Shown: positions 37,004-45,600 of the stretch, piece after piece
Position numbering within the stretch: position 1 is the first letter of the stretch
Layout of the letters: each line of letters begins with the position of its first letter
Position numbers and translations under genes: made by a program
NCBI RefSeq assembly: GCF_011751075.1
Contig: NZ_JAALLN010000016.1
Coordinates: forward strand, 46,875 to 110,874
DNA: 64,000 nucleotides
Source of the DNA: Flavobacterium poyangense
Lineage (GTDB): Bacteria > Bacteroidota > Bacteroidia > Flavobacteriales > Flavobacteriaceae
Direction of reading: 5' to 3'
Notes under the pieces: model-generated
The model's input: the letters and a program-made list of their open reading frames with translations, nothing else
Told to the model about the DNA's origin: nothing
Databases searched by the model: none

Positions 37004-37314
37004 TACTATTAATGCGTCTGTGTGTTGTAAAAAATGCGTTCTTAGCTATATCTTCATTTTTCGTTAGCAAATGAATTAATTATCTCGGATTACGTGTATT
37101 ATTTCACAAAGATTCACAAAGAAAACACAAAGAAGCACGGAGCCAACTCTAAATCTTTGCGAATCTCTGCGCTTTCTTTGTGAGTCTTTGTGGGGCCTTC
37201 CCAAAGAAAATCGATGTTGAGATTTAGACAAGGGACATTAAAACGGGTCAGATTTGTTGTTTAAATGATGTTCAAGTACAATTAATCTCTATATTTGATG
37301 CGTAAAATACTAAA
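37004..37314. repeat. Intergenic region with palindromic repeat (family C)
   Basis: At 37102-37195, TTCACAAAGATTCACAAAG on the left is matched by CTTTGTGAGTCTTTGTG on the right, giving an imperfect ~95-base hairpin. Downstream, TATATTTG at 37290-37297 is a perfect -7 box 17 bases before the SDR start, but no TTG sits at the right distance. Confidence 0.65.
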
Positions 37315-38103
37315 ATGAGCGAAAAAACGAAACCGTATGCCTTAATAACCGGTGCCAGCAAGGGAATTGGTAAATCTATTGCTTATGAATTGGCTAAACA
37401 GGGTTATTCACTATTGCTTGTTGCAAGAACTGACAAGGAATTAAAAGAGTTATCTGATGATCTTACAGTTAAATACGGTATCAATACTGCTATTTTATCG
37501 CTTGATCTTTCGCTAGATGGTGCGTCATTAAAAGTAGCTAATTGGGTAAAAACGAATAATTATCCGCTTGGTATTTTGGTTAACAATGCTGGTTATGGCC
37601 TGTGGGGCGATTTTAGTCAATCTTCTCTAACCGATCAGCTTGGGATGATGCAACTTAATATGAATGTTGTTGTAGAGCTTTCACATTTATTAATACCTGT
37701 ACTTTCACAAGAAAAACAAGCCTACATTTTAAATATATCGAGTACGGCTGCTTACCAGGCTGTACCTACCCTAGCTGTTTATTCGGCTACAAAGGCTTTT
37801 GTTTTATCATTTACGCGAGCCTTACGTTTCGAACTCGCCCAAACTTCAATTTCGGTAACTTGTTTTAGTCCGGGGCCGGTTGATACCGGTTTTGCTGCAA
37901 GAGCCGGTTTAAATGCTTTTAGTAAAATGGCTGAAAAGTTTAATATGCAACCTGACGAAGTGGCAAAAATTGCTGTAAAAGCCATGTTTAACAAAAAATC
38001 AGAAGTTATTCCGGGTTTTACAAATATTATTTCGGTTTATGCTAATCGTATACTACCAAAGGCATTTATAGAAAAAACGGCAGTCGGGATTTACAAGATT
38101 TAA
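37315..38103 (+). CDS. Short-chain dehydrogenase/reductase
   Basis: 262 residues, classical SDR. Cofactor motif TGASKGIGKSIA (about 13-24), with an Arg near the end of the second strand (LLVARTD) favouring NADPH, the NNAG motif (LVNNAGYG), catalytic Ser in ISSTAAY and YSATK for Tyr/Lys. The C-terminal helix-rich part resembles ketoacyl-reducing and DltE-like SDRs. Substrate unknown. It is followed 85 bases later by the poly-Cys leader, which has its own promoter, so it may or may not belong to the same operon. Confidence 0.92.
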   Translation: MSEKTKPYALITGASKGIGKSIAYELAKQGYSLLLVARTDKELKELSDDLTVKYGINTAILSLDLSLDGASLKVANWVKTNNYPLGILVNNAGYGLWGDFSQSSLTDQLGMMQLNMNVVVELSHLLIPVLSQEKQAYILNISSTAAYQAVPTLAVYSATKAFVLSFTRALRFELAQTSISVTCFSPGPVDTGFAARAGLNAFSKMAEKFNMQPDEVAKIAVKAMFNKKSEVIPGFTNIISVYANRILPKAFIEKTAVGIYKI

Positions 38104-38133
38104 TTTTTTTTGAAAATAAATTAAAAATATTCT

Positions 38134-38161
38134 TTGCAATAAAGAAATTATATTATCTTCG
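38134..38161 (+). promoter_or_regulatory. Candidate promoter of the poly-Cys leader
   Basis: TTG at 38134-38136, 17 bases, then TATCTTCG at 38154-38161, one mismatch from TAnnTTTG. Transcription would start near 38168, about 20 bases before the leader ATG. The gap of 17 is slightly short of the usual 19. Confidence 0.5.
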
Positions 38162-38188
38162 CTTTAATATCTACTAATTCGATAGAAT

Positions 38189-38278
38189 ATGTATAATAAA
38201 AGAAAAATGTTTAATTTTCCTAAAGATCAAATGCACGCAAATATGCGAATGTGTTGTTGCTGCTGTTGCTGTTGCTAA
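38189..38278 (+). CDS. Leader peptide ending in eight consecutive cysteines
   Basis: A 29-residue frame from ATG 38189 to TAA 38276-38278. It starts MYNKRKMFNFPKDQ, continues MHANMRM and ends with eight Cys codons immediately before the stop. The Cys codons mix TGT and TGC (TGT TGT TGC TGC TGT TGC TGT TGC), so the peptide, not a simple DNA repeat, seems conserved. It lies 53 bases before the PhyH dioxygenase gene and just after a candidate promoter. By analogy with amino-acid attenuators, and with poly-Cys leaders known in mycobacteria, ribosomes would stall here when cysteinyl-tRNA is scarce and so change expression of the downstream genes. No clear terminator hairpin is visible, so the mechanism may be translational or Rho-dependent. 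A metal-binding peptide (Met/His/Cys-rich) or a modified-peptide precursor are alternatives. Confidence 0.75.
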   Translation: MYNKRKMFNFPKDQMHANMRMCCCCCCCC

Positions 38279-38331
38279 TCTTTTAGATAAAATTACAAAC
38301 ACTATTTTTTCATTTATTAAATATATTTATC

Positions 38332-39138
38332 ATGGTATCTTCTTATAAAACTTTTACCCTTACTGAGCAATTAACTGATGAGCAAATTGATTTTTTTAAC
38401 CAATATGGCTTTATCCATTTCAAAAAATTTATAAATCCGGAAACTGTTTCCTCAATCATTGATGCTTCAAAACAAGTACAACAAAACTGGATTGACAATG
38501 ATCTTAAAAAAGTAAACGGTGTTCCAATTAAATACGGAAAAGATTTAGATGGCTCTCCTATTGTACAGCGTTTTGCCTTTATCAATCAACATCATCAAAC
38601 CCTGAGTGGTCTTTTACTTGATCCAAGATTTAATAGTTTGTTGCAACTGGCCGGCGATGGCGCGAGATTAGGAACCGAAGAAAAAGACGGAATGGTTTTT
38701 AATCATTATATCAACGGACCGGAAAGTAAGTTTACTAAAATGGGCTGGCATACAGATGGTTTGAGAGATATTTTTTATGGCGCAAAATTAAACCCGATGT
38801 TAAATGTGGGGATCCATTTAAGTACTTTAAAACCCGAAAATGGCGGTCTTAAAATCATTCCGGGTACACACAAACAAAGTGTTTACCAAATGCTTTTCCG
38901 CAAAAAGTACTTTTTAGACAATAAACCTGATCCGGAGGAAGTTTCCATCATTCCGGAAGCCGGAGATTTGACCATTCACGATGGCCGTTTGTGGCACAGA
39001 GTCGCAGAATCTTCTATTATTGGCGAAGAAAGCAGAAGAAGAGTTATTTATGTTCCGATTATAGCGGGAAAATATGCTCCCAAAAATGAGAACAGTCCAA
39101 CGGTTTTCTATCAACGTTTTGCCGGTATTGTTAAATAA
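38332..39138 (+). CDS. Phytanoyl-CoA dioxygenase (PhyH) family oxygenase
   Basis: 268 residues, cytosolic. The Fe(II)/2-oxoglutarate facial triad is complete: His140 and Asp142 (KMGWHTDGLRD) and His222 (DGRLWHRVAES), with Arg236 or Arg237 for 2-oxoglutarate. The fold pattern NVGIHLSTLKPENGGLKIIP is standard PhyH. The family hydroxylates lipids or small molecules; here the neighbouring membrane-lipid genes make a lipid substrate plausible. It is preceded by the poly-Cys leader and followed two bases later by a 50-codon frame. The ATG at 38332 is the only sensible start. Confidence 0.9.
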   Translation: MVSSYKTFTLTEQLTDEQIDFFNQYGFIHFKKFINPETVSSIIDASKQVQQNWIDNDLKKVNGVPIKYGKDLDGSPIVQRFAFINQHHQTLSGLLLDPRFNSLLQLAGDGARLGTEEKDGMVFNHYINGPESKFTKMGWHTDGLRDIFYGAKLNPMLNVGIHLSTLKPENGGLKIIPGTHKQSVYQMLFRKKYFLDNKPDPEEVSIIPEAGDLTIHDGRLWHRVAESSIIGEESRRRVIYVPIIAGKYAPKNENSPTVFYQRFAGIVK

Positions 39139-39140
39139 TT

Positions 39141-39293
39141 ATGCTGTTTATCCTCGCGTTTAGTTATCTGGTTAGATCAGGTAAGCTAAAAAGTGTCTCT
39201 TATTTTTTAAGAAATACACAAAGAAAAGTAAAACTAAAAGGTAGAAAAGTAGAATTGGCTATACTGTCAGGCTTACAAATATTGGGCAATTAA
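39141..39293 (+). CDS. Possible 50-residue protein coupled to the CDP-alcohol transferase gene
   Basis: An open frame fills the gap between two genes exactly: ATG 39141 lies two bases after the PhyH stop, and its TAA (39291-39293) overlaps the next gene's ATG (TAATG). The peptide starts with a hydrophobic segment (MLFILAFSYLVRSG) and continues as a basic tail (RNTQRKVKLKGRK), then AILSGLQILGN. No known family. The tight stop-start coupling supports translation; the Lys-rich, AT-rich composition leaves chance possible. Confidence 0.45.
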   Translation: MLFILAFSYLVRSGKLKSVSYFLRNTQRKVKLKGRKVELAILSGLQILGN

Positions 39294-39979
39294 TGGGGAA
39301 AGAAATTCAAATTGAAACGTATAGTGTAATTACACAAAGAACATTTTCTGACCGTAAGCGAACTAATATTTTAAAAAGAGCAGAACAGTCAACGATTGTA
39401 TTTTTGCTTCCAAAAGTGCCTGAATTCATTTCGCCAAACGTGCTCACTTTAATGGGGACGTTTGGTTCCGGATTAATTTTTTCAGCTTTTGTTTTGGGGA
39501 CTTATTTTGCCAATTGGTATTTGCTTTTGGGTATTATCGGATTGGTGGTAAACTGGCTAGGCGACTCTTTAGATGGAAGATTGGCGTATTATAGAAATAT
39601 TCCACGTCGTTGGTATGGTTTTGTACTCGATATTATTGCCGATTGGATTGGTATTGTACTTATAGGTTTTGTCTATTACATTTATGCTAAAAATGGTACG
39701 CAAATAGTAGCCTTTGCTTTTGTTGCATTGTATGGCTGGTCTATCATCATCAGCCAGTTGCGTTACAAAATCACAAATGAATACCGCATAGATTCCGGTT
39801 TTGTTGGTCCAACAGAACTTAGGTTTATTATTGCTTTCATTTTAATCATAGAAGTTTTATTTATTGGATCTATTACCTATTTGTCCGGCTTAATCTCTAT
39901 TGTCTTATTTATAATCAATACTATTGATAGCGTAAAACTTTTAAGGTTGGGTGATTTAAAAGACAAAAACCAAGTCTGA
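39293..39979 (+). CDS. CDP-alcohol phosphatidyltransferase family protein
   Basis: 228 residues with about six membrane helices. The catalytic motif D-x2-D-G-x2-A-R-x(n)-G-x3-D-x3-D is present as Asp91, Asp94-Gly95, Ala98, Gly109, Asp113 and Asp117 (GDSLDGRLAYYRN; YGFVLDIIAD), but the Arg after Ala is Tyr99, an unusual change. The family moves a phosphatidyl or similar group from a CDP-linked donor to an alcohol, making phospholipid headgroups. The GtrA gene begins 1 base after its stop, so the two act together, probably in making or moving an envelope lipid or lipid-linked sugar. Confidence 0.85.
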   Translation: MGKEIQIETYSVITQRTFSDRKRTNILKRAEQSTIVFLLPKVPEFISPNVLTLMGTFGSGLIFSAFVLGTYFANWYLLLGIIGLVVNWLGDSLDGRLAYYRNIPRRWYGFVLDIIADWIGIVLIGFVYYIYAKNGTQIVAFAFVALYGWSIIISQLRYKITNEYRIDSGFVGPTELRFIIAFILIIEVLFIGSITYLSGLISIVLFIINTIDSVKLLRLGDLKDKNQV

Positions 39980-39980
39980 T

Positions 39981-40397
39981 ATGTTCAGGAAAAAATCTAT
40001 TCTGACTTTTCTACAGGCACAAGTTGCGGCATTTTTAGGCGGTCTTACAGATTATGGTTTAATGATTTTATTAACGGAAGTAGTCAAATTGCATTTTACC
40101 TTTTCTATTCTAATCTCCGGAACCGTTGGTGCGATTATCAATTTCAGTATCAATAGATTTTGGGTTTTTAAAAGTCAATGTGGTTATAACAGCCGCATCA
40201 ATAGTCAGCTTTTTAAATTTGCGTTGGTTGTATTGGGAAGTATTTCCTTAAAATCATTCGGTACGCTTATTTTGCAAAAAATATTTCAAATCGATTATAG
40301 AATCGGAAGGTTAATCACGGATAGTTTTGTTTCTTATGGATTTAATTATCCGTTGATTAAATATTGGGTTTTTAAGGCAAAAGAAAAAAGAATATAA
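39981..40397 (+). CDS. GtrA-family membrane protein
   Basis: 138 residues with four membrane helices, matching GtrA (PF04138): QVAAFLGGLTDYGLMILL in helix 1, the FSINRFWVFKS motif after helix 2, and SYGFNYPLIKYWVFKAKEKR at the end. GtrA-like proteins help flip lipid-linked sugars or act in cell-wall polysaccharide and teichoic-acid-like pathways. It is the last gene of the PhyH - small ORF - CDP-alcohol transferase cluster. Confidence 0.88.
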   Translation: MFRKKSILTFLQAQVAAFLGGLTDYGLMILLTEVVKLHFTFSILISGTVGAIINFSINRFWVFKSQCGYNSRINSQLFKFALVVLGSISLKSFGTLILQKIFQIDYRIGRLITDSFVSYGFNYPLIKYWVFKAKEKRI

Positions 40398-40440
40398 TCA
40401 AATCAAATTAATGTATCCTAGACCTGGGATCTAAATAAAT

Positions 40441-40488
40441 GAAACGCCTTTTTTCGATTTCAAAACTATGTTTCTACATGTTAAAAAA
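40441..40488. repeat. Half copy of palindromic repeat family A
   Basis: The sequence GAAACGCCTTTTTTCG followed by CAAAACTATGTTTCTACATG and TTAAA matches the inverted left half of the copy at 7491-7643. The opposite arm is missing. It lies between GtrA and the DUF4833 gene. Confidence 0.7.
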
Positions 40489-40523
40489 TAATTACACCCA
40501 ACGGGCTGTATAAATATCTTATT

Positions 40524-41102
40524 ATGAATAAATTATCATTTAAAAATTTTAGAAAATCACTAATCGTTATAACGATCTTAGTAGCTATATTTTCTGAAAA
40601 TCTATTGGCACAACACAAAAATCCATCGCCATTAAATTTTCCAACGCCTAAAAATATTGATAATATGGTGTTTTACATTCAGCGAGATCCCAATACAAAT
40701 ACTGCTGTTTATGCCATAAACTACCAGGAAAATGGAAAAATAGACAAAAGCAATCCTATAAAAGCCTATTGGATTCGATATGCTGAGAAGGGAGAGAAAA
40801 AAGATTTTAATTATGTACAACGCAAATTTGCCTACGGAATAGAAAGCAAAGCCTTAAATAATGAGGAATTTGAACTTCAATTTGTATCCTATAAAAAGTT
40901 ATCCCTAACCTTGAAAAAGATAGATTCAGATCAGAAATATCATGTTTTTGTAAATGTAAATCAGAAAAAAATAGAGCTCGAAAAAATATTTGTGCGCATT
41001 GAGGGAGGCTCTTTTTGGTTACCCAATGTAAAGTATGCTGAAGTGACCGGAATAGATACTTCTTCAAATAAAACAATTACGGAAAGAATCGTAATGAAAT
41101 AA
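40524..41102 (+). CDS. Exported DUF4833-domain protein
   Basis: 192 residues with a signal peptide ending near LLAQ (about residues 27-30). The remainder matches DUF4833 (PF16117): MVFYIQRDPNTNTAVYAINY, then IKAYWIRYAEKGEKK and the C-terminal GSFWLPNVKYAEVTG. Members are small periplasmic or outer-membrane-associated proteins in Bacteroidetes of unknown function. Length is normal. It stands alone, framed by repeat family A upstream and family B downstream. Confidence 0.8.
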   Translation: MNKLSFKNFRKSLIVITILVAIFSENLLAQHKNPSPLNFPTPKNIDNMVFYIQRDPNTNTAVYAINYQENGKIDKSNPIKAYWIRYAEKGEKKDFNYVQRKFAYGIESKALNNEEFELQFVSYKKLSLTLKKIDSDQKYHVFVNVNQKKIELEKIFVRIEGGSFWLPNVKYAEVTGIDTSSNKTITERIVMK

Positions 41103-41126
41103 AATAAGCGTTGATATTTGCTCGCA

Positions 41127-41227
41127 AAGTCTTTTTCACGCAGATTTAGCAGATTAAGCTGATATTTTGTTTTGTTATTTTGATAAAAACAATCTGAATA
41201 AATCTGCTAAATCTGCGTGAAAAAGTT
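41127..41227. repeat. Palindromic repeat family B (copy 1)
   Basis: TTTTTCACGCAGATTTAGCA on the left pairs with TGCTAAATCTGCGTGAAAAA on the right over about 100 bases, with an AT-rich centre containing GATAAAAACAATCTG. The same element occurs at 48754-48850 and at 51211-51296. It sits between convergent genes. Confidence 0.88.
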
Positions 41228-41286
41228 TCATTGTTAGCGTAGAAGATTTGCGTAAAAATTTGATGTTATCGTATATACCGGATATT

Positions 41287-41847
41287 TTATTCCATCACAG
41301 CATCAATCAGTTTGCTTTTTTTGATTTTCTCAACTCCCCTTTCTCTTAGAAGTTCTGTGGCATCGAGCATTTTGATTAAATGCATATAGGGCGTCGCAAA
41401 ATCAGGATCGGGATCTCCGGGATGGGGAGACAATGAAAGTTCAAGCACCTGACAAAGAAAAAAATCAAATTCTTCAAGCGTTTTTTCATTAAATGCTTTT
41501 TGGAATACACTAAACGGATTATTGTATTCTTCCTTTGTCAGGGAAGTGAGTTCAAAAGCTGTTTCGGAGTGTAAAGACTCTTTTATCTTCCATTTTTTAC
41601 TTTTCTCTTGCAGGCAGTAACACGCTTTGAGCAAAGAGCGGACAACAGTATACAAAATAAAAACATCAGAAGGATTGTCCTGTTTGTAGACTTTTGTTTT
41701 ATAGCAGTACAGCACCGCCTCGTTTAAATTCTGTTTGTAATCATCAAGATGGGCAAAGTCAAAAAAGGCATTAATTACCTTAAATGGATTCTTTGCCTCG
41801 TACCCCGCCCAAAAGCTGGTTTCGAAGGATGTTTTATTCTTTTTCAT
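41287..41847 (-). CDS. Soluble helical protein of unknown function
   Basis: 186 residues from the ATG at 41847 (MKKNKTSFETSFWAGYE); a longer start at 41883 adds 12 hydrophobic residues with poor support. The protein is helical and acidic (FDFAHLDDYKQNLNEAVLYC; EKTLEEFDFFLCQVLELSLS) and ends KKSKLIDAVME. No family recognised. It is divergent from the XRE regulator gene at 42119, which may control it. Confidence 0.65.
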   Translation of the reverse strand: MKKNKTSFETSFWAGYEAKNPFKVINAFFDFAHLDDYKQNLNEAVLYCYKTKVYKQDNPSDVFILYTVVRSLLKACYCLQEKSKKWKIKESLHSETAFELTSLTKEEYNNPFSVFQKAFNEKTLEEFDFFLCQVLELSLSPHPGDPDPDFATPYMHLIKMLDATELLRERGVEKIKKSKLIDAVME

Positions 41848-42048
41848 AATAAATAGATTTAAAATATTTCGGCTAAATTCCATCTTTTCAAAAGGATAAT
41901 CTATTCTGAAAAAAAGATATATTATCTTACAAAAAAGATAAAAGAAATGGGATCAAGAGTAAAAGTTGAGGATTAAACAAAAAGAGATAAGTTAACCATT
42001 GGAATTTGGAATTTTGAAAAATTGGAATTTTAATAGCAGATATTTTTC

Positions 42049-42093
42049 TATCTTTGAAACTCAGGATTTTTAATCCGAATAGCTTTATCTTTG
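42049..42093 (+). promoter_or_regulatory. Tandem -7 boxes and small hairpin before XRE gene
   Basis: Two copies of TATCTTTG, a perfect -7 box, lie at 42049-42056 and 42086-42093. Between them GGATT-TTT-AATCC (42064-42076) forms a small palindrome that could be an operator. A correctly spaced TTG was not found for either box. Confidence 0.4.
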
Positions 42094-42118
42094 AGCCTTT
42101 AGAAAATTGACACTCATT

Positions 42119-42526
42119 ATGGAACAGAAAATACATCAGGGAAGAAACGTAAAACGTTTTAGAGAAATGCTTAACATAAAGCAAGAAGCATTGGCTTATG
42201 ATCTGGGCGAAGACTGGAATCAGAAGAAAATTTCTATGCTGGAGCAGAAAGATGTAATTGAAGAGCGTTTGCTGAAACAAATTTCAGCAGTATTGAAAAT
42301 TCCTGTTGAAGCTTTTCAGAATTTTGATGAAGAGCAGGCAATAAATATTATTTCTAATACTTTTGATAACGGAGCTTTCTTGAATACTGGTAATAGTGCA
42401 ACATTTAATGTTAATCCAATCGATAAATTGATACAACTTCATGAAGAGAAGATTGCTTTATATGAAAGGATGTTGAAAGAGAAAGATGAGATGATAGTGA
42501 GGCTTGAGAAGATTATTAGTAAGTAA
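42119..42526 (+). CDS. XRE-type helix-turn-helix regulator
   Basis: 135 residues from the ATG at 42119 (MEQKIHQGRN); an in-frame ATG at 42107 adds four residues. An N-terminal Cro/C1-type helix-turn-helix (about 10-65) is recognisable in KRFREMLNIKQEALAYDLGE and QKKISMLEQKD. A linker (NISNTFDNGAFLNTGNSATF) leads to a C-terminal coiled coil (IQLHEEKIALYERMLKEKDE) for oligomerisation. Its gene converges on the large STAND NTPase gene, and such regulators often accompany defence genes, but a functional link is unproven. Confidence 0.88.
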   Translation: MEQKIHQGRNVKRFREMLNIKQEALAYDLGEDWNQKKISMLEQKDVIEERLLKQISAVLKIPVEAFQNFDEEQAINIISNTFDNGAFLNTGNSATFNVNPIDKLIQLHEEKIALYERMLKEKDEMIVRLEKIISK

Positions 42527-42541
42527 TAGTCTAAAGATATA

Positions 42542-42583
42542 TTAAAACAAAAAAGAGACTCGAAAGTCTCTTTTTTGTTTTAA
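42542..42583. terminator. Strong bidirectional terminator
   Basis: A perfect 19-bp inverted repeat, TTAAAACAAAAAAGAGACT / AGTCTCTTTTTTGTTTTAA, with loop CGAA. It serves the XRE gene on the plus strand and could stop minus-strand transcripts from the STAND gene. A weaker hairpin (CTAAAG/CTTTAG with an A/T run, 42660-42682) lies closer to the STAND gene's stop. Confidence 0.88.
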
Positions 42584-42691
42584 AAGCACTTTTAGTGTGA
42601 AGTCAAGAGCTATCGCACATCTTTTTACAAAAAATCTTCAGCGAGCGAGTAAATCTTAAAAAACTAAAGCTTCTTCTTTAGCTTTTATATA

Positions 42692-45600
42692 TTAACGCTG
42701 TTTAGTTTTAAGGTTTCCAAATAGCTCATTTTCTTTAATATAATAAGCTCCACTAAACTCTAACATCCCTAGATATTCTTTTCCAAAAGTGCTACCCCCA
42801 ATAACTTGTTTTTCACCCAGAATTGTCCAAGCAATTCTTAAATTATTTTCCTCAAGATACTTTAAAAATGGCTCTTTTTTAATTAAAAAAATAGCTCTAG
42901 AGTTGTTATTAACGCTTGTATCAAAACAAATTAGATCACCATTTGAATCAAGAAATTCACCTTCTTTATTAGAGTACTGTAGTCCCATTCCTTCAAAAAT
43001 TCCGACACTTGGCTTCATAAAAGTGATTGTTTCTTCTTTAGATTTATCAAATTCTTCCTCCCACATGTACGTTTCTACTGGTATAACTACTTCAGAAACT
43101 AATTTGCCCGTCTTTCTGTCATGTATATCTCTCTTATAATCATCATTATCTTCAAAACAAATGTCTTTATAAGCTTGTGACCAATAATATTCCCGATTAA
43201 AAACTTCATACTTTTCTCTGTTCTCGGGCATCCATCTTCCTGTAAAATCTTGATTCATTGACCAGCTCGTAAAGTTTTCAAAATCCTTTTCTTCTAAAAT
43301 ATAGCTTCTAATTTGACACCACATTCTTTTATGTTGGTTATCCCATTTTTCTTGTCCGATTTTTTTTTCTTCTGCCCATTCAGGATGACCTTCTAAAACA
43401 AGCCATTCATTACCGTCAGTATCATTTAAACTGATTAAGTTTTCAATAACTGGTAGATTATCGGTTTTCTTTATCCAATCCTCAAAAGAACAATCCCAGT
43501 TAAATTCATCTTTACTTGTCCACCAATATTCTTTTTTTTCGTCTTCTTGGTAAGTTGCTGTCGCTTTTATTAAAATTGTAGGATCTATATCTCTTACATA
43601 AGGATTCCAAGGACCTTGATATGGTTCTTCCTTTTCGTCATTGGCCCACCTTTCGAATTTCTTAAAATTATCAGACACTCTCGCTAAGATTTCATATAAA
43701 GCAAGCCATTGATATTTTTTACCAATTCTTTCTATAGTGGCGGCTTTTCTTCCATTATATTCTAGATTGTTATCATATCCGCCATGTTTATCAACATCAT
43801 AACCGTACTTTTTAAAGATCCATTCGACTGCAATATTACTAAGGTCATTTGGATTCACGTCCCAAGTTCTTAAAGCGCTCTGAAAAGTGTATCTCCCAAA
43901 ATCGCCATAACCACCAGTCCCTCTTCCATATTCGGTTGTCATAGAACTTAAAATCTCATTCTGGGACCAATATATTTTTTTGAAATTAGGACTTTCGTAA
44001 TCAAATTTATACAGTTCATCTAATTCTTCATTTGATAAAATTGTTTCTGGAAAATTACTTTTATAGGGAGGTTTAACATCCATAATATCGAAAGATAAAT
44101 TCATCTTTAAAGAATAAGTATATTCAATGACTCCTCTTGCGTAATCACGTAATAAGATATGTGGATAAACTTCATCTTTTTTATTGAATATTGTCTCGTA
44201 TATATACTCACTTAAATCCGTAAGTTTTTCAATCTGCCTAGTTCTTAAACTACATCCGTAAGCAACGGCAAAAAGTCTCTCATACACTGATGGATCATTA
44301 ACTTTCTCAAAAATTTTTAAGACCTCAATTAATACATCTATTCTGTTTTGAAGCAAATTAATTAATGCTTTTGTAGAACTGTCTCTTAATTCTCTGTTTG
44401 TAGACGTATGAAACCAAGCTAACGTAATACTTGTTAATTTAATTGACTCATCGGAGATATGAAGTTTCTCCTCTTGATTCCACGCCCAGTCAATAAGTCT
44501 TTTAAAAGAAGAGTCGTCTTTAAATTTATCTTTTAATATCCTAGTCCATGATGCATCTCGATTTGCCATGCTGAGGCCTGATAAATGATTATTCAGTGAA
44601 TATGCGTTATAAAAATGTTCTGGAACCGAGGTTATCGAGATAGTTGTTTCCCAAAATAAATCATGAGTCTCATCGTAAGAAAACACAACTTCATTGATGT
44701 AACCCGCTGAATTTTCATTTATAGTTTCATGTTTTCGCCAAAGAAGACTTTCTACAAATGAATCAGCTATTGTGTATTCATTTGTTAAATGAGGAATTAA
44801 CTCATAAAATTCTCGGTTAATTTTTTCAGGAATCTGAATAGAAAACGCATCGATTAAACCTTTATTAAAATATAAAGCATCTTCGTCTTCAATATATTTA
44901 TAGAAACTTCCACCTTCTTTAAATTCAGCTTCCAAATCTAAATCTGTGTTCAATAAATATTTGCATGTTAGATGATCTTCAAACCTTTCATAAGCCAAAT
45001 AAATACCTTCTTCATAAGTATCTTTGTCAATCCAGAAAAGATTTTTAGCAAAGATTCCTTCCGAAATTAATTCATCCAAAAAAGTACCTTTTTTCGTAAC
45101 AAACTTTGAAACAATATCTTCAACAATTTCTATTGCTTTTTCATAATTGACATATCGTAATTCATTATCTAATTTGTAACGTACAACAGCTTCTACGCAT
45201 CTATCAACTAAATTAATACCGGTTGAGTAGTCAAATCTTTTAGAATCTGCCAATACAGCGTTCACATTCTTTATGAAAAAATTAATTATTGAGCTAATCC
45301 CTTGAACCCCATCAGGTATTTTATTCTGACCAGATTTAGATATACCTTCACAAAAAAGTTTTAGGAATAATGGATTATGAAACTCTGGATGTAAGAGTGG
45401 TATATTAGGAAGTTGGATTTTATAATTAGAAAAAAACAATTTACAAGCATCATATGCATCATTTCTAAATCCATGGAGCTTATTCTCGATGAGTTCTAAT
45501 TCTTTTATGCTTTCTTTTGGGAATATTAAATCCTTATAAGAAGAGCGCACGCTTAGAACCAAACCTAAGTATTCATATTTTTTTACTTCAGAAATAAAGC

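Noticed and set aside
38104..38331. Rho-independent terminator or classical attenuator hairpin after the poly-Cys leader
   Set aside because: Only 4-bp stems are visible (for example CGCA-AATA-TGCG) with no stable stem followed by a T run, so no hairpin feature is reported.
41927..42280. 117-residue minus-strand ORF rich in Phe and Leu
   Set aside because: It is antisense to the XRE regulator gene and its promoter; composition is that of a shadow frame.
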